Source: Todiramphus chloris collaris
Taxonomy: Eukaryota > Chordata > Aves > Coraciiformes > Alcedinidae
Assembly (NCBI GenBank): GCA_025345505.1
Contig: JANVCC010000073.1
Location: 8,254,593-8,318,592 of the forward strand
Direction: 5' to 3'
DNA: 64,000 nucleotides
Each line of letters opens with the position of its first letter. Within the stretch, counting starts at the first letter, position 1. Shown piece after piece: positions 51,963 through 62,100 of the stretch. Position numbers and translations under genes: made by a program. The notes below the pieces were generated by a model. It did not search any database, was not told the origin of the DNA, and was given only the letters and a program-made list of their open reading frames with translations.

Positions 51963-52500
51963 GAGAAGAGAGGAGAGAAGAGGAAGAGAGAAAAAGTGAA
52001 AGAGAGAGAGAGAAAGAGAGAGAGAGAAAGAGAGAGAGAAAGAGAAAGAGAGAGAGAGAGAAAGAGAGAGAGAGAAAGAGAAAGAGAGAGAGAGAAAGAG
52101 AGAAAGAGAGAGAGAGAAAGAGAGAAAGAGAGAAAGAGAGAAAGAGAGAAAGAGAGAAAGAGAGAAAGAGAGAAAGAGAGAAAGAGAGAAAGAGAGAGAG
52201 AAAGAGAGAGGAAAAGGAAAATAAGAAAAAAAAAAGAAAAAAGAAGAAAAAAGAAGAAAAAAGAAAAAAGAAGAAAAAAAGAAAAATAAAAGGAAAAGAG
52301 AAAAAGAGAAAAAGAAAGAAAAAGAGAAAAAGAGAAAAAGAGAAAAAAAGAGAAAAAGAGAAAAAAAAGAGAAAAAGAGAAAAAAAAGAGAAAAAGAGAA
52401 AAAAAGAGAAAAAGAGAAAAAGAGAAAAAGAGAAAAAGAGAAAAAGAGAAAAAGAGAAAAAGAGAAAAAGAGAAAAAGAGAAAAAGAGAAAAAGAGAAGA
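51963..52500. repeat. Polypurine/polypyrimidine tract of about 540 bases
   Basis: From 51963 to 52500 the + strand is purine only, apart from single T at 51997, 52222 and 52287. It passes from AGAG/GAAAGAGA repeats through GAAGAAAA-type repeats to a regular 8-base GAGAAAAA array (about 52400-52497). On the sense strand of MAMLD1 it is a U/C tract inside the intron. Mirror-repeat purine tracts can form intramolecular triplexes. The long open frames on both strands (Phe/Ser/Leu or Arg/Glu/Lys only) are artefacts. Confidence 0.95.
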
Positions 52501-55500
52501 TGAAGTGGAAATACCAGCAGAATTTCATTCAAAGTGTCTTTAAAGGTAAGTTTGACACCTAGAGAAAAAGGGAGGGGTTGAAACTGCAGATGAAATCTGG
52601 CCACTACCTTTGGTCTTATTAATAATACATGATATCGTAGTTGTTTTATGAGTTAGGGAGACTCTTTGTGACATCTTGGAAATGCCAAATAAAACATGAT
52701 TCTTCCTTGTACTTACAAGAGGACTGTACGTACTCGCATTCTGTGGGCTGCGCTCTCTGCTTTTCCAAACTCTTAATCAATCTGTATCAGCTTAGAAACA
52801 TTAAGTGCTGCTGAATCACAACACTCTCACCTACCAGTCACGGTGAGCTAACTCTCCATGGGCAGAAATAACTTCACACAACATAGGACACCCAGAAACC
52901 AGTCCGTGGTATTAACATTTCTGTTTCTATTAACAAAAGCTGTATTTTGTTTTCCGTTATGTTTATTTAACCTTTGACACCGAAGCACTAGGTCAGTTTG
53001 CTCTTTATAACAGTGCGTTTCGTCTTCAGTTTTGTTTCGATACTTACAGAACTCATGCTCAGAAATCAGATGTTTTGTTTAATTGCCCCCCACTCCCCCC
53101 AGTCTGTTTAATCTAGCTCAGGGGGCTTGGTGTGTCTCTAACCTACAATTTACTCTGCCAACTCAGATACGGTCTTGCTGCTTTTACCACAGTTACAGAA
53201 ACACTGTCAAGTCCTTTTCAAAGTTTTTTTAGTCTTCAGCATATTCTTCACTATCTCATACGCCGTCCACATGTACTAAAATATAGGAATTTTTACTACA
53301 AATAATATTATTTTTCTCTCTATCTCTCCCCTGTCACTTTTCCTCTACCATCATTCTTGGCAACGGAGCTGAAACAAATATACCCTTCACTGGCAATCCA
53401 GTATACAACTATCTGGATGTCAGCAGGAATGTGGAGAGCTCTAAGAATAGCACATTGGGTTCCTACAGCGCAAGCAGAGCTCAGAAATGCACAGTGTGTC
53501 CCACCCAAACAATGGCTATTTATTAGCTACATCCCCCCCTCCAAAGCAACCTTTTAAGCTGTGTTTTGGGTGTCCACAGTGTGCACACAGAGCAGGGGGC
53601 AATACTGGCCTCCTCTGGGAGACTCGGATTGTACCTCAGACCAACTTGGGCTTGGGAAAGTAATGGCCACCCAGAGGGCTTCTTTTATTCCAGCCTCATT
53701 CTCGCTCATTCTCCTGCCTCCAGGGGAACCCTCCTGTCTGTTCCCTAAGGCTCATGGCTGGTCTTAGACTGGCGGGAGTCAAAGAAGAGCTCTCCTGGAA
53801 GCAGCGGAGTTGTGCCAGCATCGGGCCCGATACAGCTGCCATGCTAGAATAGGAGATCTGCAAGTACAAACTGTATTTAGATATGAAAATCAGGGAGATG
53901 CCCAACTATTTAACCTGCCTGGGCAAACGCAGCTTTTTATGCACCCAGAAACAGCCAATAAAGTCAAGTGGCTAAGCTTAAGCCCAGAAAAGAGCGTGTG
54001 ACAGTTTTGGAGCCTATCTTTGACTCCCTGACATTTACTACCGTCTTTATATTGTGGATTTATGAGTCCAGACCTTTGAGTGTATTTTCACTCAGCGAGC
54101 ATCAGTCCTACACGAGTAAAATGCAAACCTGCCCAAACCCACAAGAGCGACGCGAGTACCACCAGGCTTTGCAACAGTGCACAATGCAAACTGTCAGGGC
54201 CTCAATCAATATCCATCAATGCTCAACAATAAAGACATAGTGCTTCAGATGGGAAAAGATTAGCCCTTATCAGATTTACCAGTTGTCCAGGCAATACAGG
54301 ACCCGGGACGCAGACTGATTGCGCTGAAGAGATATATTATTAAGTGCAGGAGCGGTAGAGCTGCGAGGCGCCAGCAGTAACTCAGCTTTTGGAATGTGGA
54401 GCCTTTGCTTTAATACACATTTAAACAAAGCAAGAAGCTCGCTCTGGGTCTCTGTCCCAGCCGCTGCTCTCCTCCCCATGTTGCTCTGCCTGCTACAAGG
54501 ATCAAATTTCATGGTTTATTGTTCTCCCTCCAACTGGCCACCATCCACATTCTTCTGCTGTACAAAGCTGCACCTCTTGCTCAATAGAAGAGAGTACTAT
54601 TGCCTTCTTTTTATAAATTTTAGTCACATTTACAAACACACGCACACACAGTGCAAGGGGATGACTTTTAAACACTAAACAACATTCCAGGGAATGCTGT
54701 TATTTTCCTTTGAGTAAATTTCTGTGAATGAGGCTAAAAAAGGCAATTTTCCACCAGAAGGTTACTAATTTCTGAAGATGCAAAAGTCATCTCCCCTGTC
54801 TTCTGAATCTTTAACATTTTGCTTTTAATGAAACAACTGCTCTACGCTTGAAAAGTCCTATTCATCACCTGCCTTGGGAGAGAACTGGCACCGAGATACC
54901 GCAAAGCTCAAATTCAGCTTCGGGTACGCTGCTGGAAATCAAAACCACAGCCACTGGAGCTACTTTGCTCTAATGGAGTAAAACTGGTACATAGCAGGTC
55001 AGGTCCAAAATTTCAGTATCGATGTCTCAATGCAAATAAGAGCTCTGTTGCAGACAAGTAACAGATCAACATGCTAGACTCAAAGGAATGGAGCAAGTAC
55101 CCCAGAGTTTTAAGGTTTCCTACCTAGAATACTTTTTCCATGTCATTTTTCTTTTAATTCAGCAGTCAGGATCCATTTTCTTCTACGAGGGTTTGCAGTA
55201 AAATTATCAAAACCTAACAAAATGTTCCACTTGTGAACATCCACCATCTTTCTCCAGCAGCAGCTCAACAGACTGTGAAACTGAAGCACTGTCATCTGGT
55301 GTATAATTACTGTAATAAGTCTTACTTGTAAAATGAGGGAGGCACCATAAGCTTACCTAACTAGTCTGAAAATGTAAAATGCTCATCACCTGTAATCATT
55401 GTCTTAACTGTCCTTGATCTTTACTGATAGCCAACAAATTACAACAACTCTCTCTCCGACAGTGAGAATCAGCTAAAAATGCAGCACGGGCAGAGCACTA

Positions 55501-57058
55501 GGCAAGCTGCTGGAAGAGGGGCTATTTTGGCCGATTAAGGAGACTCACTGAAGGAGTTTTTCTGTTCCCCTTTTCTTTTTTCCCCTCAGTAATCAGTGAT
55601 GTAGGGGGTTCAGAGGTGTAAGACAAAAACGCAAAGCAAGGACAAGTAGAGCACAGGAAATCTCAGGAATCCAACAGGGATGTTGACAAAAAAGACAAAA
55701 CCAAAAAAAATATACTCAAAGGTTACAGACAAATGCTCAAAAGTGATCATGTTACGGCAGCTAATAACTTAATAGCCATCATCTGAGATGCAGTACAACA
55801 CCATGAATGTATTCTTCAGCCACACTGCCTCCAGAGTAAAACATCTGACGGGCAGTAACTCATGAAGCTGCAGCAACTTTCCAGTATGTCCATCTATATA
55901 CTTCTAGATCCCAAGCCAGCGAGAATCTCCACTTTGTGTTTAATTTGTCTCTCACAGAACACAAACAGGGACCTCTTGTGCTTAAAGCAACATAACTGCT
56001 TCGGGCCTTTGGTGAACTAGGTGCCTTCTATTGATAACCCTTTAAGAGTGAACTAGATATGCCATATCGTTACACGTTCTGCATTTGGATAAGCAAATTC
56101 AGCACGTCAGGAAGCCTTCCCAGCTGTCTGTTTTAAGCTGCTGTATTGAAGCAAGGACTGAGCGTGCACAACAGGGAAAAGAGCGAGTCGATTCTGAAGT
56201 GGTACAGTGGAAATGCACCTCATTGATTGACCGCTAAGAAGCTGACATTTAATGACTATTCCCTTATTTCTCATTGCTATCAAAGGACAAGGTTACACCA
56301 AGTCACCTACACTGAAGGAATCCACCTCTCTAAGAACACAGTTCCTTAGCAGGGAAGAAGAGCAAAGAAACCCGGGATCTGGAGTGTATTCCCCAGCTAA
56401 GCACCTGGCTCTTGAGCAGACCATAGCAGAGCTTCACAGATCAGGCTCTGGTTTGCTGGGTGCAAAGTGTTTTGGTCCTTCACAAGGAGCTGATGTCGTG
56501 CCTGTGTGCACAGCTAAGCAGCTTGAAGGATGCTGCTTCCAAAGCGTTGGCTCAGCCTAACAAGGTACTTGGCTTTGGTGGTGAGGTTCAATGCTTCCTA
56601 CTGTTCTTCCTAATAAAAAGATAGCTCTTCATTCCTCACACTCAGGCTCTCGGACTGAGTCCCCAAGCCCTTCCTTGCTCTGCAGCCCTTGCTCACAGCA
56701 AATCTCTCTTTGGTGCCTCGCACCTCTCCTTAAGGCTCAGGGAGAAGGCTGCTGGAGAGAAATCAGGGCTGTGTCCCAACTCCTGCCAGCTGCTTTTTTG
56801 CATTTACCAGCTTGGTTGGTATCACAGATCAGCAAAGGGCGGGGAATGGCCCTCATCCAAAGCAGGGCATTGCTTCTGGCAAATGCTAGTAACAGGTATT
56901 TCAAGTCTGCTTTCTTTGCTATCCGGGAGCTGTACTGTTTGACCTGTTGTCCATGAAGGACTCATATTTTAACTTTGCTTCTCACCCCACCTGATTTTTT
57001 CTAGCCTCAGAAGCATAACACAGAGATGAAATTGTTGAAGGGCACTAAGGGGGAAATA

Positions 57059-57083
57059 AATAAAAATATATATATATATATAT
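57059..57083. repeat. TA dinucleotide repeat
   Basis: About ten TA units within AAAATATATATATATATATA. It lies about 100 bases downstream of the intronic AATAAA at 57180-57185. Confidence 0.8.
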
Positions 57084-57179
57084 TCCCACAAAAAGAATGA
57101 GAGGAAACAACTTAGGGGAACATCTCTACAGCTTACAATATAAGCTAAATAAGAATACCACCTATACATGTAAAAATGA

Positions 57180-57185
57180 TTTATT
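57180..57185 (-). terminator. MAMLD1: Intronic AATAAA just behind the large MAMLD1 exon
   Basis: The signal lies about 50 bases after the first in-frame stop (57238-57236) met if the donor at 57427 is not used. GU-rich sequence follows (minus-strand TGTATAGGTGGTATT). Together these form a plausible composite terminal exon. Confidence 0.4.
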
Positions 57186-57235
57186 TTAGTGGTATGAAAT
57201 GTGTTTTGTCTAATAGCACAAAGTTCTCCACTGGG

Positions 57236-57427
57236 CTAGAAAACTGAAGAAATGAATAAAGCCACTCTGGTAACATCAGAATGTTGTTGTTGCCTTATCC
57301 TTGTTAACACTGCACCCCCCAGAAGCTTAGTGATGTCACATTTGAAACACAGAGAAAAGTAAAACCAAGAAAATAAATGACTCAATACTTTGACAGAAGC
57401 CCTGCAAGACAGAAGAGACGTTCTCAC
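57236..57427 (-). CDS. MAMLD1: Possible alternative C-terminal tail of MAMLD1 by donor read-through
   Basis: If splicing at 57427 is skipped, the frame continues 63 codons beyond SQSRQ (VRTSLLSCRASVKVLSHLF and onward) to a TAG, with AATAAA about 50 bases further on. The tail is hydrophobic and cysteine-containing, unlike the rest of the protein, so it may have no function. I recall that human MAMLD1 also has transcripts with an unrelated tail after the equivalent LPRQ point, which makes the possibility worth noting. No transcript evidence is available here. Confidence 0.3.
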   Translation of the reverse strand: MRTSLLSCRASVKVLSHLFSWFYFSLCFKCDITKLLGGAVLTRIRQQQHSDVTRVALFISSVF

Positions 57428-57559
57428 CTGTCTGCTTTGAGATGGCAACGTGGCAGGCTGCATGTGTCTCTGCATCCGATGTGGCTGCATCAGCTGTCGG
57501 AACTGCTGCTGGAGAAACTGGCTGTTGTTAGACTGCTGGGGCTGCTGCGTGGCTGGGGA

Positions 57560-57594
<35 letters not shown>

Positions 57595-59143
57595 GATAGT
57601 GAATGAGAGACTGCTGCCCTTGTCCTGCTGTCAGAGGTGACATCTTTTGAGTAGCTGACTCTGAGGCAAAGTGAGACAGTGGTTTGGTGTTATTGAAAGA
57701 AAACTGGTCTTGGCTAACAGGGCTTTCATTCACCAGACCTGGCTGCAAGCTACTGGATGGCTGTTGCATAATTATGTTCATATTTTTGGACTGGTTTGTA
57801 GCCATTGATTTAAAAAGCGAGCTCTGCATACTTGTGGGGTTGCTGGTGGGCGTGATGTTAGAGATTAATGTACCTTGAGGACTGAAGGGCTGCTGATGCA
57901 GAGCTGGGCTTGACAGCTTTTCTGGCCTGTATGGTGGAGAAGGTCCAGTATTTGTGGAGGCCATGCTAGCAACCAAGTTGTTCTGTGGACTTTTAATGTT
58001 GTTGGCTGGTAAACTGGCTGCTGTCAGGGTGGGCAGCATGGAGCTCTGCGGGCTGAAGGGCTGCTGGTTCAGAGCTGGACTGGAGAGCTTCTCAGACCCA
58101 TAAGGAGGAGAAGGGCCATTGGATGGAGTGCTGCTGGAAGTCATGCTTGAAAGCAGAGTGTTTTGAGGACTCTGAATGTTGTTGCCTGGTAAATTATTAG
58201 CAGGCATGCCAGACACCATAACATTTTGAGGACTGAAAGGTTGATGGTGTGGGGATGATCCTGCCCTGTAAGGTGGAGAGAGACCAGGAGGAGACAGAGT
58301 TGGCCAGCTGGCAGGCTGTACTTGTTGCTTAGCAGTAGACACCTGCTTGCTAGCTGCGAGCTGCTTTAGCTGCTGAGCATGCCAGTTGGAGCCAGGTATG
58401 CTGGGTAAGGGTACTGGAAGCATAGGTGGTGGCTGGTTCTTGCTCTGAGCTGCTGTAGAGATAGGTGATGCAGCAGGTTTGTTTGAGGGAGGAACTTGGA
58501 AGTTAGCTCCAGCTGATGATGGTCTCATCTGAGGAGATCCTCCACTGGTGGGATTGCAGCCCGGAGAAAAATCTTTGTTAGCAACGTGGTTCTCCAAGTG
58601 GGAAGTCTGTGGAGAGGACTTTGGAGTGGTACTTATGCTTGGTTGAGAGTGACTCAGACCAAGTGGCTCTTCAGCCTTGCTGCACAAAATTTTCTCCAGA
58701 TCAAGGTCATTGGGGGAAGGATCGGGCATTTTCGTCAGCTCTTCCAACAGATCCTGCAGCTCTTGGTCCACAGACTGTAAGCTGTTTCCTTTCTCATCAT
58801 AGTGGACAATGTTATTGTTTTGCCCTCCTATTGACCCCTTCTGATTTATTTCAGCGTTGGGTGGCACTGAAAACGGAGAACTGATGCCACCACCATTCAT
58901 GTGATTGTTTTCCAGGAGCACTGAATGAGCTGCGACTCCGAGGGAAGAGGCGCCATGGCTGGTGGAGAACGGAGAACTTTGCATTTCTGGACACGCTACA
59001 TTGGGATTGGCACCCTGGCCCATGGCGAGGTTCACGTCGTCAAGACAAAGTCTTTTACTGTCATTTGGGAAAATGACATCAGGCACGCCACTGGAGGCAG
59101 GAGAGCTATCATCTTCCAGTTTCCTTTTAATGGATCCCTGTAA
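57428..59143 (-). CDS. MAMLD1: MAMLD1 large exon (572 codons; N-terminal and central region)
   Basis: The acceptor TTTTTTATTTTCCCAG ends at 59144 and the frame opens LQGSIKRKLEDD, matching LQGSLKRK of MAML2 at the same exon border. A second AG six bases on is a weaker alternative. In order: basic KRK (residues 6-8), SKRLCLDDVNLAMG (29-42; human has KRPCLEDVTLAMG), the acidic mastermind motif LQDLLEELTK (129-138), three SPPY repeats (287-449), NTKPLSHF (485-492), an 11-residue glutamine run (518-528) and a Gln/Arg-rich end, SQSRQ. The donor is CAG|GTGAGA at 57427, phase 0. The start codon is not in this exon; the codon at 59086 sometimes taken as a start is an internal GTG (Val20). The Notch-binding helix of MAML1-3 is not encoded here. 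Confidence 0.94.
57560..57592 (-). repeat. MAMLD1: CAG/CAA repeat encoding 11 glutamines
   Basis: On the minus strand, ten uninterrupted CAG codons followed by one CAA, between HYL and SPAT. A pure triplet run of this kind is likely to vary in length between individuals and species. Confidence 0.95.
57797..58285 (-). repeat. MAMLD1: Three internal protein repeats of about 50-57 residues in MAMLD1
   Basis: Unit 1 starts GLSPPYR (58285), unit 2 GPSPPYGSEKLSSPAL (58117) and unit 3 GPSPPYRPEKLSSPAL (57946). Each continues with QPFSPQ and a hydrophobic Ser/Thr/Asn/Met segment; units 1 and 2 both carry NNI[QK]SPQN. The same order can be recalled in the human protein, so the duplication predates the bird-mammal split. 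DNA divergence between units 2 and 3 is clear, so this is not a recent duplication. Confidence 0.9.
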
Positions 59144-62100
59144 CTGGGAAAATAAAAAAGGAAGAAGAAAGGGTCTGTTATTGACCTCATTCTAATGTGC
59201 TCTGAAGCTGCGTACTGTAACACTGGGGTGGAGATAAAGAAAATTAAATCATACAATTAAAAAACCAATCACATGAGACAAATTCACTTAGGGTTTAAGT
59301 GGGTGAGACTTCGCCGAAATCAAAAGAGTTCCAGTCAGACAAAGGCTAAACCTTGCCTGTTGGCCTTAAAGCAGATGTTAAAGCTATAAAATACTGTCTG
59401 TCATGTGAATTGTAATAGAAGTTTTTTAAATAGTTTCTGGTACCGTTTCAATTAAGACATTATACTCCCCACATTACAAACATGCCAACATTTTTATGGT
59501 AACATTTTTTAGGTCTAAATGGCAGATCTGAATGAAACCCTGGACTGAATTTAGTGACCTTATGCCAGTGACTCGGATTATATTCAGACCTGAGACAACT
59601 AAATTGTTTTACATTCTTTATAGGCAGAACATCTGAAATAACTGGCATACTTTCTAAACAACCCAAACCAAAACAAATTCTCAACTATCTATCTAAACAG
59701 ACTTTCAAGCTTCCCAAGGACAGATGTTTTAGATTTCAGAAACAGTAAATAACAGCTAAACCTCTTAATTTTTGTTTATTCTTCTAAATCTAAGGCAGCA
59801 CGGGCTTTGTTCTTTTGAAGGATTGCAACTCATTCATAAAAACAAAAGTGTTTTCAAAATACAATTATATAAATATCCTGATCTACAAGAAATAGTAGAG
59901 TTGTAAATCCACAGATCTTAGGGGGGAAAAACCTGCCTTCTACATATAAAGAAAGTGAAACTGAAAACAACACTTCTGATATTAATTCAGTGTGATATGG
60001 CAATCTCTTCGAAATAAAATCATCTGTGGCTTTCAATTTTAACAAGCACGACCTGTATGTCACAGGATTAACCAGACATTAATATTGCTGCTTCGAGTTA
60101 AGGGAAGAAAGCATTACGACCTTGTTTATCAGTGGAGTGAGGTAGCGCTTAGAAAAGTAATCAGCAATGGGAAAACCAGAGAAAGTCAGTGCTCCTCTAA
60201 GCTGGCTCACAGTGAAGTGTCTCCCAGCTCTGGCAAGTGCTGCCATCATCTAGCACCATGAAAAAAATGCACATCTAATAATGGCTCATATCACAAGGAA
60301 AAGCCCACCACCTAAACCCAGTGTAACCAGATCCACTCAAAGGCTGTGGTGGGTACAACTAAGTTCTAAATTTTACACTAATTACTGAGCACATCACAGT
60401 TTTGTGTAATAGTCAGTATGTAATGGCCAGCAGCTTCAGTGGTGTCAGACGACAGTGTCACGGGACCATCTCTGCAGAGGGTGCAGAGGCTGCAGGGCAC
60501 AAGGCGGGCACACCTTCTGCGGCTCCTGCAAAATGCACAGGAAGGTCCCAGTGCAAACGGCCAGTGTCCACCCCTACATCCAGCTTATCTTCAGGCAAAC
60601 GACCATAAACATGCATTTTTCTGACCTGGGAATCTGGGAGAGCTGCCTGGAGGCTCACTCAGCTGGACCCATACAAGTGCTCACTGTCACCTATTTCTGT
60701 CTTGGTGGGCAGAGAGAAGATCACAGGTTTGTGCCTACAGCTGCTCAGGCTACTGATACAGTGTAGGATTCGTACTGGGCATTGCTATGCTGGGATCCAG
60801 CTTACACAGGCTTTTGGAGGAGAGTGAAAGGATACAAGGTAATTGTACATGATCGGCATGGCAGATGGAAAAGCAGGTCTGCATATGATGGAGAGCTGCT
60901 GCTCAGGTTGCAGGAGAAGTTCACCTACTCTCCATCAACAGACACAGACATTTTGAACAGCACTGTGGCAAAGAGACCTTTTTACAGGGGTAATTTCCCC
61001 CTACTTTCTAACAGTTATCCCTTCCTAGAGCAATCAGTGCTTCTCTCCTATGACCTCCAGCTGCATAGTTTTAACAGGGGTTGCACTCAAAAACCACTGG
61101 CGAGTGAGAACTGATGCTGAACTGGGAGCACTGCCTTCAGCACACCAGTCACTGGTTACCTAACGGCCCTCTCCGGTCAGCAGTGCTACGCGTGGTCTGA
61201 GCCGTGGCTCTGCCTTTACATCATGGCCAGAGACAGCTCAAGCATCAGCGATTTGATTATTCCTCTGGGCTGAGGGGGCCAAAATTTGCTTAGCTTTAGG
61301 AAATGGAACAAGGCCTAAATCTTCTCCCAAATGCTGGTCTCATGATGGATGGAATTGTTTTCCTTCATTTCCTTTGCTAAAACTAAGCCAGAGTTGCATG
61401 TTTCAACAGATGTTGCTCTGTGTAGGCTGAAACACGTTGGTAGAGCGTTAACTACGTATCTTTAAACCCAGGCACATATAGAGAATCTTTACAGGGGCTT
61501 CACAGGTCCAAAATAAACACGGCGTGTTCCCAAGTTGCACCCTGGGAACCTCCAGGCAGGAAGTGGTGGGGGGATCTCCCACCCTTGGCCAGCTGACATG
61601 CTGGCACGCGTGTCTTTGCCAGAGCTTCTTTTGCCATAGGACATTCCTATGCTCTGAGTTGCTGGGGAAAAATTTGGGCTTCCTAAACACTTTGAAAAAT
61701 AGTTTTTCAACTGTTGCACTGGGGAGTAAATGTGATGGGAAAACAAAACTCCATTTCCCCAAGACTATTACTAGGTATAAACAGATAAAATAAGGCCATA
61801 GCTTTCAGATGGCAAGGGCACTCCAAAACTGGGACAAGATTTTTAAATAGGATGCTGTTGCTTAGCCCTCCTGAGAAGCCTGGCTGGAGGACAGGCAGTG
61901 AAATTTGCTGGGTGTCATCTTCTCTTGAAAAGCATGACTCCTGTTTCCCAGGTGAGTATCTGCACAAGAACCATAAAATCCAGAAGACCAATTTCCTCCA
62001 GTGCAGGCAGGTATAACTCCACACAACAGTAGCATTGCTTGGACTGCAGCCCCAAATTTGAGAGAACGATACCGTCCTTAAAGCAACTAAACGAGTCAGA

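Larger units (their letters stand above)
28282..57427 (-). other. MAMLD1: Large MAMLD1 intron (about 29.1 kb)
   Basis: Bounded by GTGAGA at 57427 and GGCAG ending at 28282. It is AT-rich and non-coding, holding simple repeats and one internal CpG island (46537-46860), listed separately. No CR1 was recognised in it, in contrast to the intergenic part. No other protein-coding gene was recognised on either strand; the open frames of 60-250 codons are low-complexity or show no domain. Confidence 0.85.
24160..59143 (-). other. MAMLD1: MAMLD1 locus (3' part of the gene), mastermind-like co-activator
   Basis: Minus-strand gene with four coding exons in phase 0-0-1 order, 987 codons in all, and a 3'UTR. 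The mastermind family is identified by the acidic LQDLLEELTK motif, the NTKPLSHF motif, the glutamine-rich middle (QQINQFQ) and the acidic C-terminus (FLDSLMK ... WLNNLTMIDDILGQ). MAMLD1 rather than MAML1-3 is chosen because LLEELTK..DPSPN.LDLEKIL, three SPPY repeats and the LGQHAQS end fit that protein as I remember it. MAMLD1 is a nuclear transcriptional co-activator. In humans it is linked to hypospadias and fetal testis androgen production, and it lacks the Notch-binding N-terminal domain of MAML1-3. The 5' exons lie beyond the right edge. Confidence 0.9.

Noticed and set aside
51858..52604. A 248-codon minus-strand frame made almost only of Phe, Ser and Leu, and a + strand Arg/Glu/Lys frame
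   Set aside because: Both are translations of the polypurine tract; there is no sequence complexity or domain.
59084..59086. Apparent start of the large mastermind frame
   Set aside because: The codon is GTG (Val), internal to the exon; the frame continues upstream to the splice acceptor at 59144.
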